Assembly: GCA_944320955.1 (NCBI GenBank) | Contig: CALUJL010000020.1 | Location: forward strand, 1-51,758 | Direction of reading: 5' to 3' | DNA length: 51,758 nt | Origin: an uncultured Bacteroidaceae bacterium | GTDB lineage: Bacteria > Bacteroidota > Bacteroidia > Bacteroidales > Bacteroidaceae | Part shown: piece by piece, positions 1 through 9,136 of the stretch | Layout: each line of letters starts with the position of its first letter | Position numbering within the stretch: position 1 is the stretch's first letter | Made by a program: the position numbers and the translations under genes | Notes under the pieces: model-generated | What the model saw: the letters and a program-made list of their open reading frames with translations, nothing else | Told to the model about the DNA's origin: nothing | Databases searched by the model: none

Positions 1-16
1 GCGTACATACATGGTG

Positions 17-24
17 CAAAGGTA
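17..24 (-). promoter_or_regulatory. Outward-facing promoter -7 element
   Basis: Read on the minus strand this is TACCTTTG, fitting TAnnTTTG. The -33 candidate at 47-50 is 22 bases away rather than the usual 19-21. It would serve a gene lying left of the window. Confidence 0.3.
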
Positions 25-199
25 CACGTTTTTCGCTTGCGCCACCCAAACCACCCAATAATTTTACGTAACTCGCTGATTATCATTGTGCGCTATATGA
101 TGGCGCAAAAAAGTGATGAAGTCAGGACCCTCAAGAGGGCCTCTGCCGCTCTTCTTTTCCCCCCGAACCGCAACCCGCTCCCCTTGGCGCCCGCCCAGG

Positions 200-287
200 A
201 AAGATGCAGCGCCGCCTGCAGAAAGTGCAGGCACTTTTCCCGAAAAGCGGCAGCACTTCTCCCCGAAAGCCCCCGCTCTTTTTCGGC
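200..287. repeat. Dispersed palindromic element, copy A
   Basis: Contains AAAGTGC (222-228) and GCACTTT (231-237) as perfect arms, followed by CTTTTCCCGAAAAG and further GCAGCACTTCTCC and CTTTTTCGG blocks. The CTTTTC/GAAAAG core flanked by GCAGC/GCACT words recurs at 9.7, 21.5, 26.0, 29.8, 32.3 and 35.4 kb. Confidence 0.6.
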
Positions 288-427
288 CACCCTCCTCCGC
301 CGCCGCCCTCCGGGCGCAACAGAAACGAAACAGGGATGCAGCAAAAATGTCACCCGGCTATCATGCCCCCGTAACACGCACTGCAGACCTTTGCAGCCGG
401 AAAACCAAAGATAAGTAAGAAGCAGAA

Positions 428-3133
428 ATGAGAATGGTAAAAAGATGGGCAAGCATGATCTTGCTGCTGGCCGTGGCTGTCGGCGTGATGGCCATGACCG
501 ACGACAAAGTGAATGTGAAAGGATACGTAAAGGACAAGAAAACCCTGGATCCCCTCATCGGGGCCATCGTCTCCCTGGTAGGGACTGAAATCAAGACCAT
601 TACCGACGAAGACGGAAACTTCATGCTCCGCAACGTGGCCGACGGCACCTACGACATAGAAGTCAAGTACACCGGCTACCAGACCGCCGTGCGGAAAGCC
701 ATACACGTAAGCCGGGACAGCGTGGCGGTAGTCAACACCGAGATGGAAGAAGAGGTCTACAAGCTGGACGACGTGGTGATCGTGGCGCGCATCAGCAAGG
801 AGACCGAGACCGCCACGCTCCAAAACCAGAAACGCTCCGTAACCGCCGTACAGACCATAGGCTCCAAGGAACTCTCGCGCAAGGGCGTGAGCGACGCGCA
901 GGGAGCGGTGACGAAAGTCTCCGGCATCGCGCAGCAGGAGGGAGTGAAGAACGTCTTCGTGCGCGGCCTGGGCGACCGCTACAACAGCACGACGCTCAAC
1001 GGATTCCCCATCCCCTCGGAAGACCCGGAATATAAGAACATCGCCCTCGACTTCTTCGGCACCGACATGATCCAGGCCGTCGACGTCAACAAAGCCTTCC
1101 GCGGAAACGGCGTCTCCGACGTGGGCGGCGCACAGATCGACATCCTCTCCAAGGAGCTCTCCAAGAAGCAGGAGTTGTCCGTAGGCGCATCGGCCGGGCT
1201 GAACACCAAGACCGTCGGTGCCGACTTCCTGAAGCTCGACGGGGTGAGCGCCTTCGGGTTTGCCAACGATACCCGCCCCTCCGACAACCTGACGAAGTAC
1301 ACCTTCCGCAACAAGCTCGACCCCTCCGAGAGCCACGCGCAGATAGACCAGAGCTACAGCCTCTCGGCCGGACGGAAATTCGACGTGGCCGGAAATCCCC
1401 TCTCCGTCTTCCTCATAGCCACGCACAGCAAAGACTACTCCTACTACGAGGAAGAAGTGCGCAACTCCACCACTTCCGGACAACTCTCGCAGGACCAGAC
1501 CGGAAAGAAGTCGTCCGTCACGACCCAGCAGCTGGCCTTGGCCAACGTGGCCTACAAGTTGCTCGGCAAACACGACCTCTCCTACAACTTCATGATGGTG
1601 CACGCCAGCAACCAGTCGGTCGGCGACTACATAGGCATGCACTCCCGCTATGAAAACGGCGACGGCTACCAGGGATTCATGCGCCGCCAGCAGACAAACG
1701 ACAACCTCCTCTTCGTCAACCAGCTCTCTACCCGCTGGAAACTCAACGACAAAATGAAGCTCTCCGCCGGGGCAGCCTACAACTCCATACGCGGACTCGA
1801 ACCCGACCGCCGCATCAACAACCTCAGCTACCAGGACGGAGAATATGTCCCCATGAGGGGAACGGGCGTACAGCAACGCTACTTCTCCGCCCTCGACGAG
1901 AAGGACTGGAACGTGCGCGCCGCCTTCCAGTACCTGCTGCCCGACCGCATCGGCAAGGGGAACTCGCAGATCGAAGTGGGATACCGCGGACGTTTTGTCG
2001 ACGACAGCTTCGACGCTACGGAATACGACCTCTCCATCCGGCAGCAAACACCGTTCGACAACATACAGGACATCCGCTTCGACGACTTCTACAACCAGCA
2101 GAACCTGGACAACGGCTACTTCCGGATGGATAAAAACGTAGACGAATACGGCGTAAACAAGACCATCCACACGGCCTACGCCGAAGCCACCTACCAGCTG
2201 ACCGGGCAGTTCATTGCCAACCTCGGCCTGAAATACGACGATGTGCTGATGAAAGTGGACTACAACGTAAACCGCGGCGGCACACAGGGCAGCCAGAAAA
2301 TCGACAAGTCCTACTTCCTGCCCAGCCTCAACCTGCGCTACAACCTCAACGACGAGCACAGCATCCGCCTGGCCGCCAGCAAAACCTACACCCTGCCGCA
2401 GGCCAAGGAAATCTCCCCCTTCCGCTACATCGGAGTGAGCTTCAACAGCCAGGGTAACCAGAACCTCCGCCCGTCGGACAACTACAACGTAGACCTCAAA
2501 TGGGACTACTATCTCTCGCCCAGCGAGCTGATTTCCGTCACCGGGTTCTACAAGCACATCAAAAACCCCATCTCCCGCATCGAAATCGCCAGCGCCGGCG
2601 GCTACCTCACCTATGAGAACATAGCCGACCATGCCACGGTAGCCGGCGTAGAGGTAGAGGTACGCAAAAACATCTTTGCCCTGCCCGTGGCCAAAGGCGG
2701 CCTCAACAAGCTCTCCTTCGGCCTGAACGGCTCCTACATCTACACCCACGCCAAAGTGCCCCTGGCCACCGACCCGAGCGGCTCGCAACTCGAGGGGGCC
2801 GCACCCTGGATCTTCAACGTAGACCTCTCCCACAACCTGACCATCGGGCAGAAGAGTTTCATCAACACGCTCGTCTTCAACTACGTCAGCGACCGCGTCT
2901 ACACCATCGGCACCGAAGGATACGAAGACATCATGGAGAACGGAGTGCCCACGCTCGACTTCGTTTCCTCCGCCAAGCTCAACAAATATTTCACCCTGAG
3001 CCTCAAAGCCCGCAACTTGCTCAACTCCGTACACCAACTCACCCGCGAGCCCAGCGTGGAAGGCGAAGAGATCGTCCTGAGCAAGTACCGCAAAGGCATC
3101 GACTTCAGCCTCGGGCTGACCTGCACTTTCTAA
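428..3133 (+). CDS. TonB-dependent outer-membrane receptor
   Basis: Outer-membrane beta-barrel that should import an unidentified ligand using TonB energy. The 901-residue product has a signal peptide (hydrophobic stretch about residues 9-22). A carboxypeptidase-regulatory-like domain follows (about 28-110, with GYVKDKKTLDPLIGA and later GYQTAVRKA), then a plug domain (about 130-240, with FVRGLGDRYNSTTLNG), then a long barrel ending in Phe, as is usual for outer-membrane proteins. The plug lacks the typical SusC motif and no SusD gene follows, so this is not a standard polysaccharide-utilization pair. The next gene, 51 bases downstream, encodes a large surface lipoprotein and is probably co-transcribed. 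The ATG at 428 has a purine-rich stretch (AAGAAG) just upstream. The family call is firm; the substrate is unknown. Confidence 0.93.
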   Translation: MRMVKRWASMILLLAVAVGVMAMTDDKVNVKGYVKDKKTLDPLIGAIVSLVGTEIKTITDEDGNFMLRNVADGTYDIEVKYTGYQTAVRKAIHVSRDSVAVVNTEMEEEVYKLDDVVIVARISKETETATLQNQKRSVTAVQTIGSKELSRKGVSDAQGAVTKVSGIAQQEGVKNVFVRGLGDRYNSTTLNGFPIPSEDPEYKNIALDFFGTDMIQAVDVNKAFRGNGVSDVGGAQIDILSKELSKKQELSVGASAGLNTKTVGADFLKLDGVSAFGFANDTRPSDNLTKYTFRNKLDPSESHAQIDQSYSLSAGRKFDVAGNPLSVFLIATHSKDYSYYEEEVRNSTTSGQLSQDQTGKKSSVTTQQLALANVAYKLLGKHDLSYNFMMVHASNQSVGDYIGMHSRYENGDGYQGFMRRQQTNDNLLFVNQLSTRWKLNDKMKLSAGAAYNSIRGLEPDRRINNLSYQDGEYVPMRGTGVQQRYFSALDEKDWNVRAAFQYLLPDRIGKGNSQIEVGYRGRFVDDSFDATEYDLSIRQQTPFDNIQDIRFDDFYNQQNLDNGYFRMDKNVDEYGVNKTIHTAYAEATYQLTGQFIANLGLKYDDVLMKVDYNVNRGGTQGSQKIDKSYFLPSLNLRYNLNDEHSIRLAASKTYTLPQAKEISPFRYIGVSFNSQGNQNLRPSDNYNVDLKWDYYLSPSELISVTGFYKHIKNPISRIEIASAGGYLTYENIADHATVAGVEVEVRKNIFALPVAKGGLNKLSFGLNGSYIYTHAKVPLATDPSGSQLEGAAPWIFNVDLSHNLTIGQKSFINTLVFNYVSDRVYTIGTEGYEDIMENGVPTLDFVSSAKLNKYFTLSLKARNLLNSVHQLTREPSVEGEEIVLSKYRKGIDFSLGLTCTF

Positions 3134-3184
3134 GGAAAAACAATCAAACAACACTCACATATTCACTAACTAATCTTTATCGGA

Positions 3185-5404
3185 ATGAACAAACTGTTTC
3201 AAACCCTTATGACTTGCGCTGCACTGACTTCGGTCATGAGCTTCAGCGCCTGCAGTGACGACGACACCCCCCAGACCCCTCCCGGAGGCGGAGAAGGAAA
3301 CGCCAACCTGATCGGCAGCATATCGGGCGTGCGCACTCTGAGCGCAGACACGACGTATACGCTGACCGGTACGCTCATCGTGGCCGAAGGCGGCACGCTC
3401 AACATCCCTGCCGGCACGACCATCAAAGCCAAATCCGGCTTCGCAAGCTATATCCTTGTAGACCGCGGCGGTAAGATCTTCGCCAACGGTACGGCCGATG
3501 CACCCATCACCTTCGAGGCCGACGCAGAGAATGCCGGAAGCGGATACTGGGGCGGACTCATCATCAACGGCCGCGCACCCATCTCCGGCGAAAGCGCCAG
3601 CGGAAACGAGGGTGCTACCGAGATCAACAACGAGTACCGCTACGGCGGCACGAACCCGGGCGACAACTCCGGCGTGCTCTCCTACGTACAGATCTTCAAC
3701 AGCGGTGCCCGTTCGAGCGGCGACATCGAACACAACGGACTGACGCTGAACGCCGTGGGCAGCGGCACCCAGATCAGCAACATCTACATTGCCGACGGTG
3801 CTGACGACGCCATCGAATTCTTCGGCGGCAGCGTGAACGTTTCGAACCTCCTGGCCGTAAACTGCGAGGACGACATGTTCGACTTCACGCAGGGCTACTG
3901 CGGCACGCTCTCCAACTGCTACGGCGTATGGGAAAGCAGCTTCGTCAGCGACGAGGAAGACCCCCGCGGCGTAGAAGCCGACGGCAACCTTGACGGCGAC
4001 GGCCCCACCCACACCCCGCAGTCCAACTTCCGCATCGAGAACATGACCATCGAGAACCTCAGCACGGCGGCCAAAATGGTAGACGCCATCAAGGTACGCC
4101 GCGGTGCCACGGCCACCATCGTCAACGCCCTCGTCAAGGGCAGCGGACAAGTGGCAGACCTCGTGGACCTGACCGACAGCAAGGGCGATGCCAACGCTGC
4201 CACTTCCATCCAACTGACCAACCAGCTGACCACCGACTTCAGCGGCAACGAGGTGAACGGCACGGGCAACGTAACCGTAGAGCCCGGCAACACGGGTGCC
4301 AACACGGCTAATTTGGCCTGGACCGGCTATGAATTTGCCGGAAGCGCCGCCTCCGATGCCGTAGCCCTCTCCGGCACCATCAACAGCGACATGACGCTGG
4401 ATGCCAGCAAGGAGTACATCATCGACGGAAGCGTCGTGGTGGCCGACGGAGCTACGCTCACCATACCTGCCGGCATGACCATCAAGGCCCGCAAAGGCTT
4501 CGCCAACTACCTGCTCGTCGACCGTGGCGGTAAGCTCATCGCACAAGGTACGGCCGATGCCCCCATCGTCTTCCGCGCCGAAGCCGACAATGCCGGCAGC
4601 GGATACTGGGGCGGTATCATCATCAACGGCCGCGCCCCCATCTCCGGCGACAATGCTGACGGCAACAACGAAGGCGCCACGGAGATCAACAACGACTACC
4701 GCTACGGCGGCACCGATGCTGCCGACAACTCCGGCGTCCTCACCTACGTGAGCATCCTCAACAGCGGTGCCCGTTCGAGCGGCGACATCGAACACAACGG
4801 TCTTACGCTGAACGCCGTGGGCAACGGTACGCAAATCGAGAACATCTACATTGCCGACGGTGCCGACGATGCCATCGAATTCTTCGGCGGTAGCGTAAAC
4901 GTGACGAACCTCCTGGCCGTAAACTGCGAGGACGACATGTTCGACTTCACGCAGGGCTACTGCGGCACGCTCGCCAACTGCCACGGCATCTGGGAAGAAG
5001 GCTTCATCAGCGACGAGGAAGACCCCCGCGGCGTGGAAGCCGACGGCAACCTCGACGGCAACGGCCCCACCCACACCCCGCAGTCGAACTTCACGATCAA
5101 CGGGATGACCATCGAGACCCGCAGCGAAGACTGCGCACTGGTAGACGCCATCAAGGTGCGCCGCGGAGCAAAGGCTACCATCCAGAACGCCGTAGTTAAG
5201 GGCCAGGGCTTGGTAGAAGACCTCGTAGACCTGACCGACAGCAAGGGCACGGGCGACGCTGCGAGCACCATCTCCGTAAGCAACGAACTGGGCCAGGCCA
5301 TCAGCGGCAGCGAAACCAAGGGCGACGGCCAGATAAACGTAGCCTCCGGCAATACGGGAGCTGACGACAGCGTATTCGGCTGGAGCGGCTACACGAACTT
5401 CTAA
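3185..5404 (+). CDS. Surface lipoprotein with duplicated beta-helix domain
   Basis: A 739-residue lipoprotein. The signal peptide ends at a lipobox (SFSAC, Cys23) and the mature end begins CSDDD, an acidic start typical of surface-exposed lipoproteins in this phylum. The rest is two tandem copies of one ~350-residue unit (about 40-385 and 390-739). Each runs through an IPAG.TIKA stretch, LVDRGGK, a GSGYWGG.IINGRAPIS block, RSSGDIEHNGLTLNAVG, IADGADDAIEFFGGSVN and a DEEDPRGVEADGN block. This looks like a right-handed parallel beta-helix adhesin or binding module. Some DNA stretches are identical between copies, for example around 3703-3738 and 4763-4798. As the partner of the upstream TonB receptor it may capture the ligand; that is inference. 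Confidence 0.85.
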   Translation: MNKLFQTLMTCAALTSVMSFSACSDDDTPQTPPGGGEGNANLIGSISGVRTLSADTTYTLTGTLIVAEGGTLNIPAGTTIKAKSGFASYILVDRGGKIFANGTADAPITFEADAENAGSGYWGGLIINGRAPISGESASGNEGATEINNEYRYGGTNPGDNSGVLSYVQIFNSGARSSGDIEHNGLTLNAVGSGTQISNIYIADGADDAIEFFGGSVNVSNLLAVNCEDDMFDFTQGYCGTLSNCYGVWESSFVSDEEDPRGVEADGNLDGDGPTHTPQSNFRIENMTIENLSTAAKMVDAIKVRRGATATIVNALVKGSGQVADLVDLTDSKGDANAATSIQLTNQLTTDFSGNEVNGTGNVTVEPGNTGANTANLAWTGYEFAGSAASDAVALSGTINSDMTLDASKEYIIDGSVVVADGATLTIPAGMTIKARKGFANYLLVDRGGKLIAQGTADAPIVFRAEADNAGSGYWGGIIINGRAPISGDNADGNNEGATEINNDYRYGGTDAADNSGVLTYVSILNSGARSSGDIEHNGLTLNAVGNGTQIENIYIADGADDAIEFFGGSVNVTNLLAVNCEDDMFDFTQGYCGTLANCHGIWEEGFISDEEDPRGVEADGNLDGNGPTHTPQSNFTINGMTIETRSEDCALVDAIKVRRGAKATIQNAVVKGQGLVEDLVDLTDSKGTGDAASTISVSNELGQAISGSETKGDGQINVASGNTGADDSVFGWSGYTNF

Positions 5405-5431
5405 TCCGGCACAGAGATTCCCCAACAGAGA

Positions 5432-5475
5432 GGAGGGCGCACCCCAATGGCGGGATGCGCCCTCCGCATTTTTTC
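5432..5475 (+). terminator. Rho-independent terminator of the receptor operon
   Basis: Perfect 10-base arms GGAGGGCGCA (5432-5441) and TGCGCCCTCC (5456-5465), followed by GCATTTTTT. Confidence 0.85.
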
Positions 5476-5488
5476 CTGAATACAACAT

Positions 5489-5536
5489 AAATCCGCCGGT
5501 CTTTGCCCCGAAATTGGGAGGAAGGCCGGCGGATTT
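5489..5536 (-). terminator. Stem-loop terminator for the tig-clpP-clpX operon
   Basis: Arms AAATCCGCCGG (5489-5499) and CCGGCGGATTT (5526-5536) pair perfectly, 33 bases past the clpX stop codon on the minus strand. Confidence 0.7.
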
Positions 5537-5568
5537 ATTCTAAAGCGGCATTGCCGGAAAACGGCAGC

Positions 5569-6825
5569 TCAGACGCTTTGCAACGATGCCGGATTGGCTT
5601 TCCCGATTTGCCGGCGGGCGTAGTCGAGCGTGATGCGTATCTCCTTCGTATCGCTGCCCGGGGCGTCGAACATGATGTCCGACATGACCGTCTCCACGAT
5701 GGAGCGCAATCCGCGCGCGCCAAGCTTGAACTCGATGGCCTTGTCTACGATGTATTCCAACGCCTCTTCATCGAAGCTCAACGCGATGCCGTCCATGGCC
5801 AGCAACTTGATGTATTGCTTGATGATGGAGTTCTTCGGCTCCGTGAGAATGGCGCGCAAAGCGGCCCGGTCGAGCGGCTGCAGATAAGTAAGCAGCGGCA
5901 GGCGGCCGATGATCTCGGGTATCAGCCCGTAGGCTTTCAGGTCCTGCGGGGCGATGTACTGCATCAGGTTCTTACGGTCCACGCGCTCCACGGCCTTGGC
6001 GGCGGCGTAACCCACGACCCGCGTATTGAGGCGCTGGGCTATCTTGCGCTCGATGCCGTCGAAAGCTCCGCCGCAGATGAAGAGTATGTTCTTCGTGTTC
6101 ACCGGGATCATCTTCTGCTCCGGATGTTTCCGTCCACCCTGGGGGGGCACGTTGACCACGGAACCTTCCAGCAGCTTAAGGAGTCCCTGCTGCACGCCCT
6201 CGCCGCTCACGTCGCGCGTGATGGAGGGATTGTCGCTCTTGCGGGCTATCTTGTCGATTTCGTCGATGAAAACGATGCCCTGCTCTGCCTTGGGCACATC
6301 GTAGTCGGCCACTTGCAACAGACGGGTCAGGATGCTCTCGATGTCTTCGCCCACGTATCCGGCCTCGGTGAGCACCGTGGCGTCCACAATGGTGAAGGGC
6401 ACGTTCAGCAACTTGGCAATCGTACGGGCCAGAAGTGTCTTCCCGGTGCCGGTGCTGCCCACCATGATGATGTTCGACTTCTCGATCTCCACGTCGTCCT
6501 TGCTGTCCTCCTGGAGAAGACGCTTGTAGTGGTTGTAGACCGACACGGCGAGATGCCGCTTGGCATCGTCCTGCCCGATGACGAACTGGTCGAGAAAAGC
6601 CTTTATCTCATGGGGCCGGGGCAAATCCTCGAAGTGCAGATTGTTGGCATTGCCTTGGCCGGAGGGGAGATGCAGATGCTCCTTCACCATCTCGCCGGCC
6701 TGCACGGCACAGCTGTCGCAGATGAATCCGTTGAGTCCCGTGATGAGCATGTTCACCTCCGTCTCCGGACGTCCGCAGAAGCTGCAGCAGTTCATCTTGC
6801 CCCGCCCGCTCTTTTGATTATCCAT
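5569..6825 (-). CDS. clpX: ClpX, ATP-dependent unfoldase of ClpXP
   Basis: AAA+ unfoldase that recognises tagged proteins and feeds them to ClpP in the cytoplasm. The 418-residue protein has the N-terminal zinc-binding domain (CSFC at 14-17, CDSC at 36-39), Walker A (GSTGTGKT), Walker B (IVFIDEID), the [20 protein letters not shown] region and a sensor-2 region near the C-terminus. Length is normal. It is the last gene of tig-clpP-clpX, the common order in Bacteroidales. A hairpin with a T-tract sits in the 78-base gap after clpP and may attenuate read-through. Confidence 0.97.
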   Translation of the reverse strand: MDNQKSGRGKMNCCSFCGRPETEVNMLITGLNGFICDSCAVQAGEMVKEHLHLPSGQGNANNLHFEDLPRPHEIKAFLDQFVIGQDDAKRHLAVSVYNHYKRLLQEDSKDDVEIEKSNIIMVGSTGTGKTLLARTIAKLLNVPFTIVDATVLTEAGYVGEDIESILTRLLQVADYDVPKAEQGIVFIDEIDKIARKSDNPSITRDVSGEGVQQGLLKLLEGSVVNVPPQGGRKHPEQKMIPVNTKNILFICGGAFDGIERKIAQRLNTRVVGYAAAKAVERVDRKNLMQYIAPQDLKAYGLIPEIIGRLPLLTYLQPLDRAALRAILTEPKNSIIKQYIKLLAMDGIALSFDEEALEYIVDKAIEFKLGARGLRSIVETVMSDIMFDAPGSDTKEIRITLDYARRQIGKANPASLQSV

Positions 6826-6847
6826 AGTACCTTAAATTATAAAAAGA

Positions 6848-6886
6848 GAGGCACTTTCCTCCTTTTCGGGGACGGAAAAGTGCCTC
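6848..6886 (-). terminator. Intra-operon hairpin between clpP and clpX
   Basis: On the minus strand GAGGCACTTTTCC pairs with GGAAAGTGCCTC (one bulge) and is followed by TCTTTTTAT, so it resembles a weak intrinsic terminator or attenuator. Its GCACTTTTCC...GAAAAGG words match the core of the dispersed palindromic family. Confidence 0.6.
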
Positions 6887-6903
6887 ATTGGTTCTGCATA
6901 GAT

Positions 6904-7593
6904 TTATTCTTCCGTACGGCTTTCCTCCCGCTTGCGCACCAGGATCTCGTCGATCATGCCGTATTCCTTGGCCTCCGCAGCCGTCATCCAGTAGTCGCGG
7001 TCGGAGTCGGCATAGACTTTCTCGTAGGGCGTATGGGAGTGCTGCGCTATGATGGTATACAGCTCTTCCTGCAGTTTCTTGATCTGCCGCGCCGTGATCT
7101 CGATGTCGCTGGCCTGTCCCTGCACGCCGCCCATCGGCTGGTGGATCATCACCCGCGAATGGGGCAGGGCCGAACGCTTTCCCTCGGCACCGGCCACCAA
7201 CAGGACAGAAGCCATAGATGCGGCAATACCGGTGCAGATGGTGGAGACGGGACTGGCTATGAACTGCATCGTGTCGTAGATGCCCAGTCCGGCATAGACG
7301 GAGCCGCCGGGGGAATTGATGTAGATGGAAATGTCTTTCCCCGGGTCCACGGAATCCAGGAAGAGCAGCTGGGCCTGGAGCGTATTGGACGTGTAGTCAT
7401 TGATCTCGGTGCCGAGAAAAATGATGCGGTCCATCATCAGACGGGAGAAGACGTCCATCTGCGTGACGTTGAGCTGCCGCTCTTCCAGAATATAAGGATT
7501 CAGATAGCCGGCCTGTGCGCGGATCACGTCGTCCAGCGTATGGCCGTTCATCCCCAAGTGCCGGGTGGCAAATTTTCTGAAATCGTCGTTCAT
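6904..7593 (-). CDS. clpP: ClpP, proteolytic subunit of ClpXP
   Basis: Serine peptidase that degrades proteins unfolded by ClpX. The 229-residue protein shows the catalytic triad: Ser126 in GIAASMAS, His151 in RVMIHQPMGG, Asp200 in SDRDYWMTAAEA. The oxyanion-region glycine stretch YINSPGGSVYAG is intact. It begins 12 bases after the trigger-factor stop, so the two are surely co-transcribed. The N-terminus is about 20-30 residues longer than in E. coli mature ClpP, consistent with a processed propeptide. Confidence 0.97.
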   Translation of the reverse strand: MNDDFRKFATRHLGMNGHTLDDVIRAQAGYLNPYILEERQLNVTQMDVFSRLMMDRIIFLGTEINDYTSNTLQAQLLFLDSVDPGKDISIYINSPGGSVYAGLGIYDTMQFIASPVSTICTGIAASMASVLLVAGAEGKRSALPHSRVMIHQPMGGVQGQASDIEITARQIKKLQEELYTIIAQHSHTPYEKVYADSDRDYWMTAAEAKEYGMIDEILVRKREESRTEE

Positions 7594-7605
7594 CGCTTCC
7601 GGGGG

Positions 7606-8973
7606 TTAGTCTTCTTCCTGTACCATCTTGTTGAAGTCGTCCACGCTCACGGTCTTTTCGTCCAGGGTGACGATGTTTTTCAGCGCGAGGGTGAGCTTCA
7701 CTTCGACGGCACGGTTCAGGACGCGCTCGGCGCTCTCCTGCTTCTGGAGCATCTCGCCGGCATATTTGTCGAGTATCTCGTCGGGAGCATTCAGCATGCC
7801 GTACTGGGCAAACTGCATCTTCACCATGTCGCGGGCGGTGGACTTCAGGTCTTCGTCGCCCACCTTGACTTCGGTCTGCTTCACCAAGGCCTCTTTGATC
7901 AGGTGCCAGGTGAGTTCCTGGATATTCTTGTCGTAATGCTCGTCTACGGTCTTCTCGTCCTTGTCCTTGCTGTTGATGAGCATGATGCGCTTCAGCAGAT
8001 TGTCGGCAAAAGCGAGCTTGCCCACTTTTTTCTCCATGGCGGAACGCACGTCGAGGAGGAACTTATAGTCGCTGTCCTGCGCGTATTGCCCGGCAACGAG
8101 CTCCTTCACCTTGGCGCGGAAGTCGGCTTCGGTCGTAACGGTGCCTTTCTCGAAGACAGAGTCGTAGAGGTCTTGGTTGAAGTCGGCCAGTTTGTAGCGG
8201 GAGATCTCCTTGATTTCGAAACTGAAGTCGCCGCTGTGGTCGGCAATCTGCGTCTTTTCGATTTTCAGGAGGGCGGCAATCTCGGTTTCCGAGTTGTTAT
8301 AAGCCTTCGCGGGGCAGAATACGACCTTTTCGTCCTTCTTTTTCCCGGCGAAGAGGGCCTTCTGCTCGTCATTCTTCATATAAGAAGGCATCAGCAGGGT
8401 ATTTTCCAGCAGAAGCCCGCCCTCTTTGGGAGTGCCGTCCTCGGCAAGTTCCACGAGGGTACCCTTCAGCATGTCCTTGTCCTCGTAGCTCTCGGCGCTT
8501 TCGTAGGAACCGCCGCGCTGGCGGTACATGTCGATTTGGGAGTTGGCTATCTCGTCGGAGACTTCGATGTGGTAGTAAGGTATCGTGTCGTCCTTGCCGG
8601 CTTCGGCTTTCACCTCGGGAGCCAGGGCAAGGTCGAAGAGGAATTCGAAATCGTCTTGCGTGTCGAAGTCGATGGGCTGCTGCTTGTCCTCGTTGGGCAG
8701 GGGCTCACCCAGGATGGCCACCTTGTTGTCCTTGATATATCCGTATACTTTCTCGCCCAGCACTTTGTTCACTTCCTCAGCCTTCAGGCCTTTTCCGAAC
8801 ATCTTCTTTATCATGCCCATGGGAACCATGCCCGGACGGAAACCGGGGATGCGGGCCTGTTGGCGATACTTCTTCAGGGCTTTCTCGTATTGAGCCTCAT
8901 AGTCGGCTTTCTCCAGTTTGACGGTAAGCAGGGCGCTTACGTTATCGTCGTTGTTTTGCAATGAAATGTTCAT
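7606..8973 (-). CDS. tig: Trigger factor, ribosome-associated chaperone
   Basis: Binds nascent chains at the ribosome exit tunnel. The 455-residue protein starts with the ribosome-binding domain carrying a GFRPGMVP signature (the family usually has GFRxGKxP). A diverged FKBP-like middle region and a helical substrate-binding C-terminal domain follow. It is the first gene of tig-clpP-clpX. Its minus-strand promoter, TTTG at 9080-9077 and TAATTTTG at 9057-9050 with a 19-base spacer, lies about 80-105 bases upstream. Chaperone and protease subunits are thus under one promoter. Confidence 0.93.
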   Translation of the reverse strand: MNISLQNNDDNVSALLTVKLEKADYEAQYEKALKKYRQQARIPGFRPGMVPMGMIKKMFGKGLKAEEVNKVLGEKVYGYIKDNKVAILGEPLPNEDKQQPIDFDTQDDFEFLFDLALAPEVKAEAGKDDTIPYYHIEVSDEIANSQIDMYRQRGGSYESAESYEDKDMLKGTLVELAEDGTPKEGGLLLENTLLMPSYMKNDEQKALFAGKKKDEKVVFCPAKAYNNSETEIAALLKIEKTQIADHSGDFSFEIKEISRYKLADFNQDLYDSVFEKGTVTTEADFRAKVKELVAGQYAQDSDYKFLLDVRSAMEKKVGKLAFADNLLKRIMLINSKDKDEKTVDEHYDKNIQELTWHLIKEALVKQTEVKVGDEDLKSTARDMVKMQFAQYGMLNAPDEILDKYAGEMLQKQESAERVLNRAVEVKLTLALKNIVTLDEKTVSVDDFNKMVQEED

Positions 8974-9049
8974 TCTGCAAGTCTTCTTTTTTATTAGGAT
9001 TACTCGTTATTTCTTCATTATCTGCCCGTAAAGGGACACTTTGAGCGTG

Positions 9050-9080
9050 CAAAATTACGGATTTTCTTCCAATCGGCAAA
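9050..9080 (-). promoter_or_regulatory. Promoter of tig-clpP-clpX
   Basis: Minus strand: -33 TTTG (9080-9077), 19-base spacer, -7 TAATTTTG (9057-9050), matching the Bacteroides primary sigma-factor consensus. Confidence 0.65.
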
Positions 9081-9121
9081 AATCCGCCGCCGCATATTTC
9101 CGGCATACGGGCATAAGATTG

Positions 9122-9129
9122 TATCTTTG
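9122..9129 (+). promoter_or_regulatory. Promoter -7 element of the CPBP protease gene
   Basis: TATCTTTG fits TAnnTTTG; a TTTC at 9097-9100 is a possible -33. The ATG at 9137 is only seven bases past the element, so the transcript would be leaderless or nearly so. Confidence 0.55.
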
Positions 9130-9136
9130 CCTCGCT

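Larger units (their letters stand above)
1..427. other. Intergenic region before the TonB receptor
   Basis: I see no convincing gene here; the open frames are short and overlap one another. On the minus strand, positions 17-24 read TACCTTTG, a match to the Bacteroides -7 element TAnnTTTG, with a possible -33 TTTG at 47-50 (22-base gap, slightly long). It points out of the window, and an ATG (minus strand, 13-11) follows at once, so a divergent gene may begin there. Positions 200-287 hold a copy of the dispersed palindromic element. A weak plus-strand -7 candidate (GACCTTTG, 386-393) precedes the receptor gene. Confidence 0.5.

Noticed and set aside
350-3154. A 934-residue open frame opposite the TonB receptor gene
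   Set aside because: It is a mirror of GC-rich coding sequence with Val/Gly/Ala-rich content and no domain; the plus-strand receptor is unambiguous.
3185-5404. Type IX secretion C-terminal signal on the beta-helix lipoprotein
   Set aside because: The C-terminus (VFGWSGYTNF) lacks the usual sorting-domain motifs and the protein already has a lipobox.
5503-8964. An 1153-residue plus-strand frame across clpX, clpP and tig
   Set aside because: It is antisense to three clear conserved genes and shows no recognisable domain.
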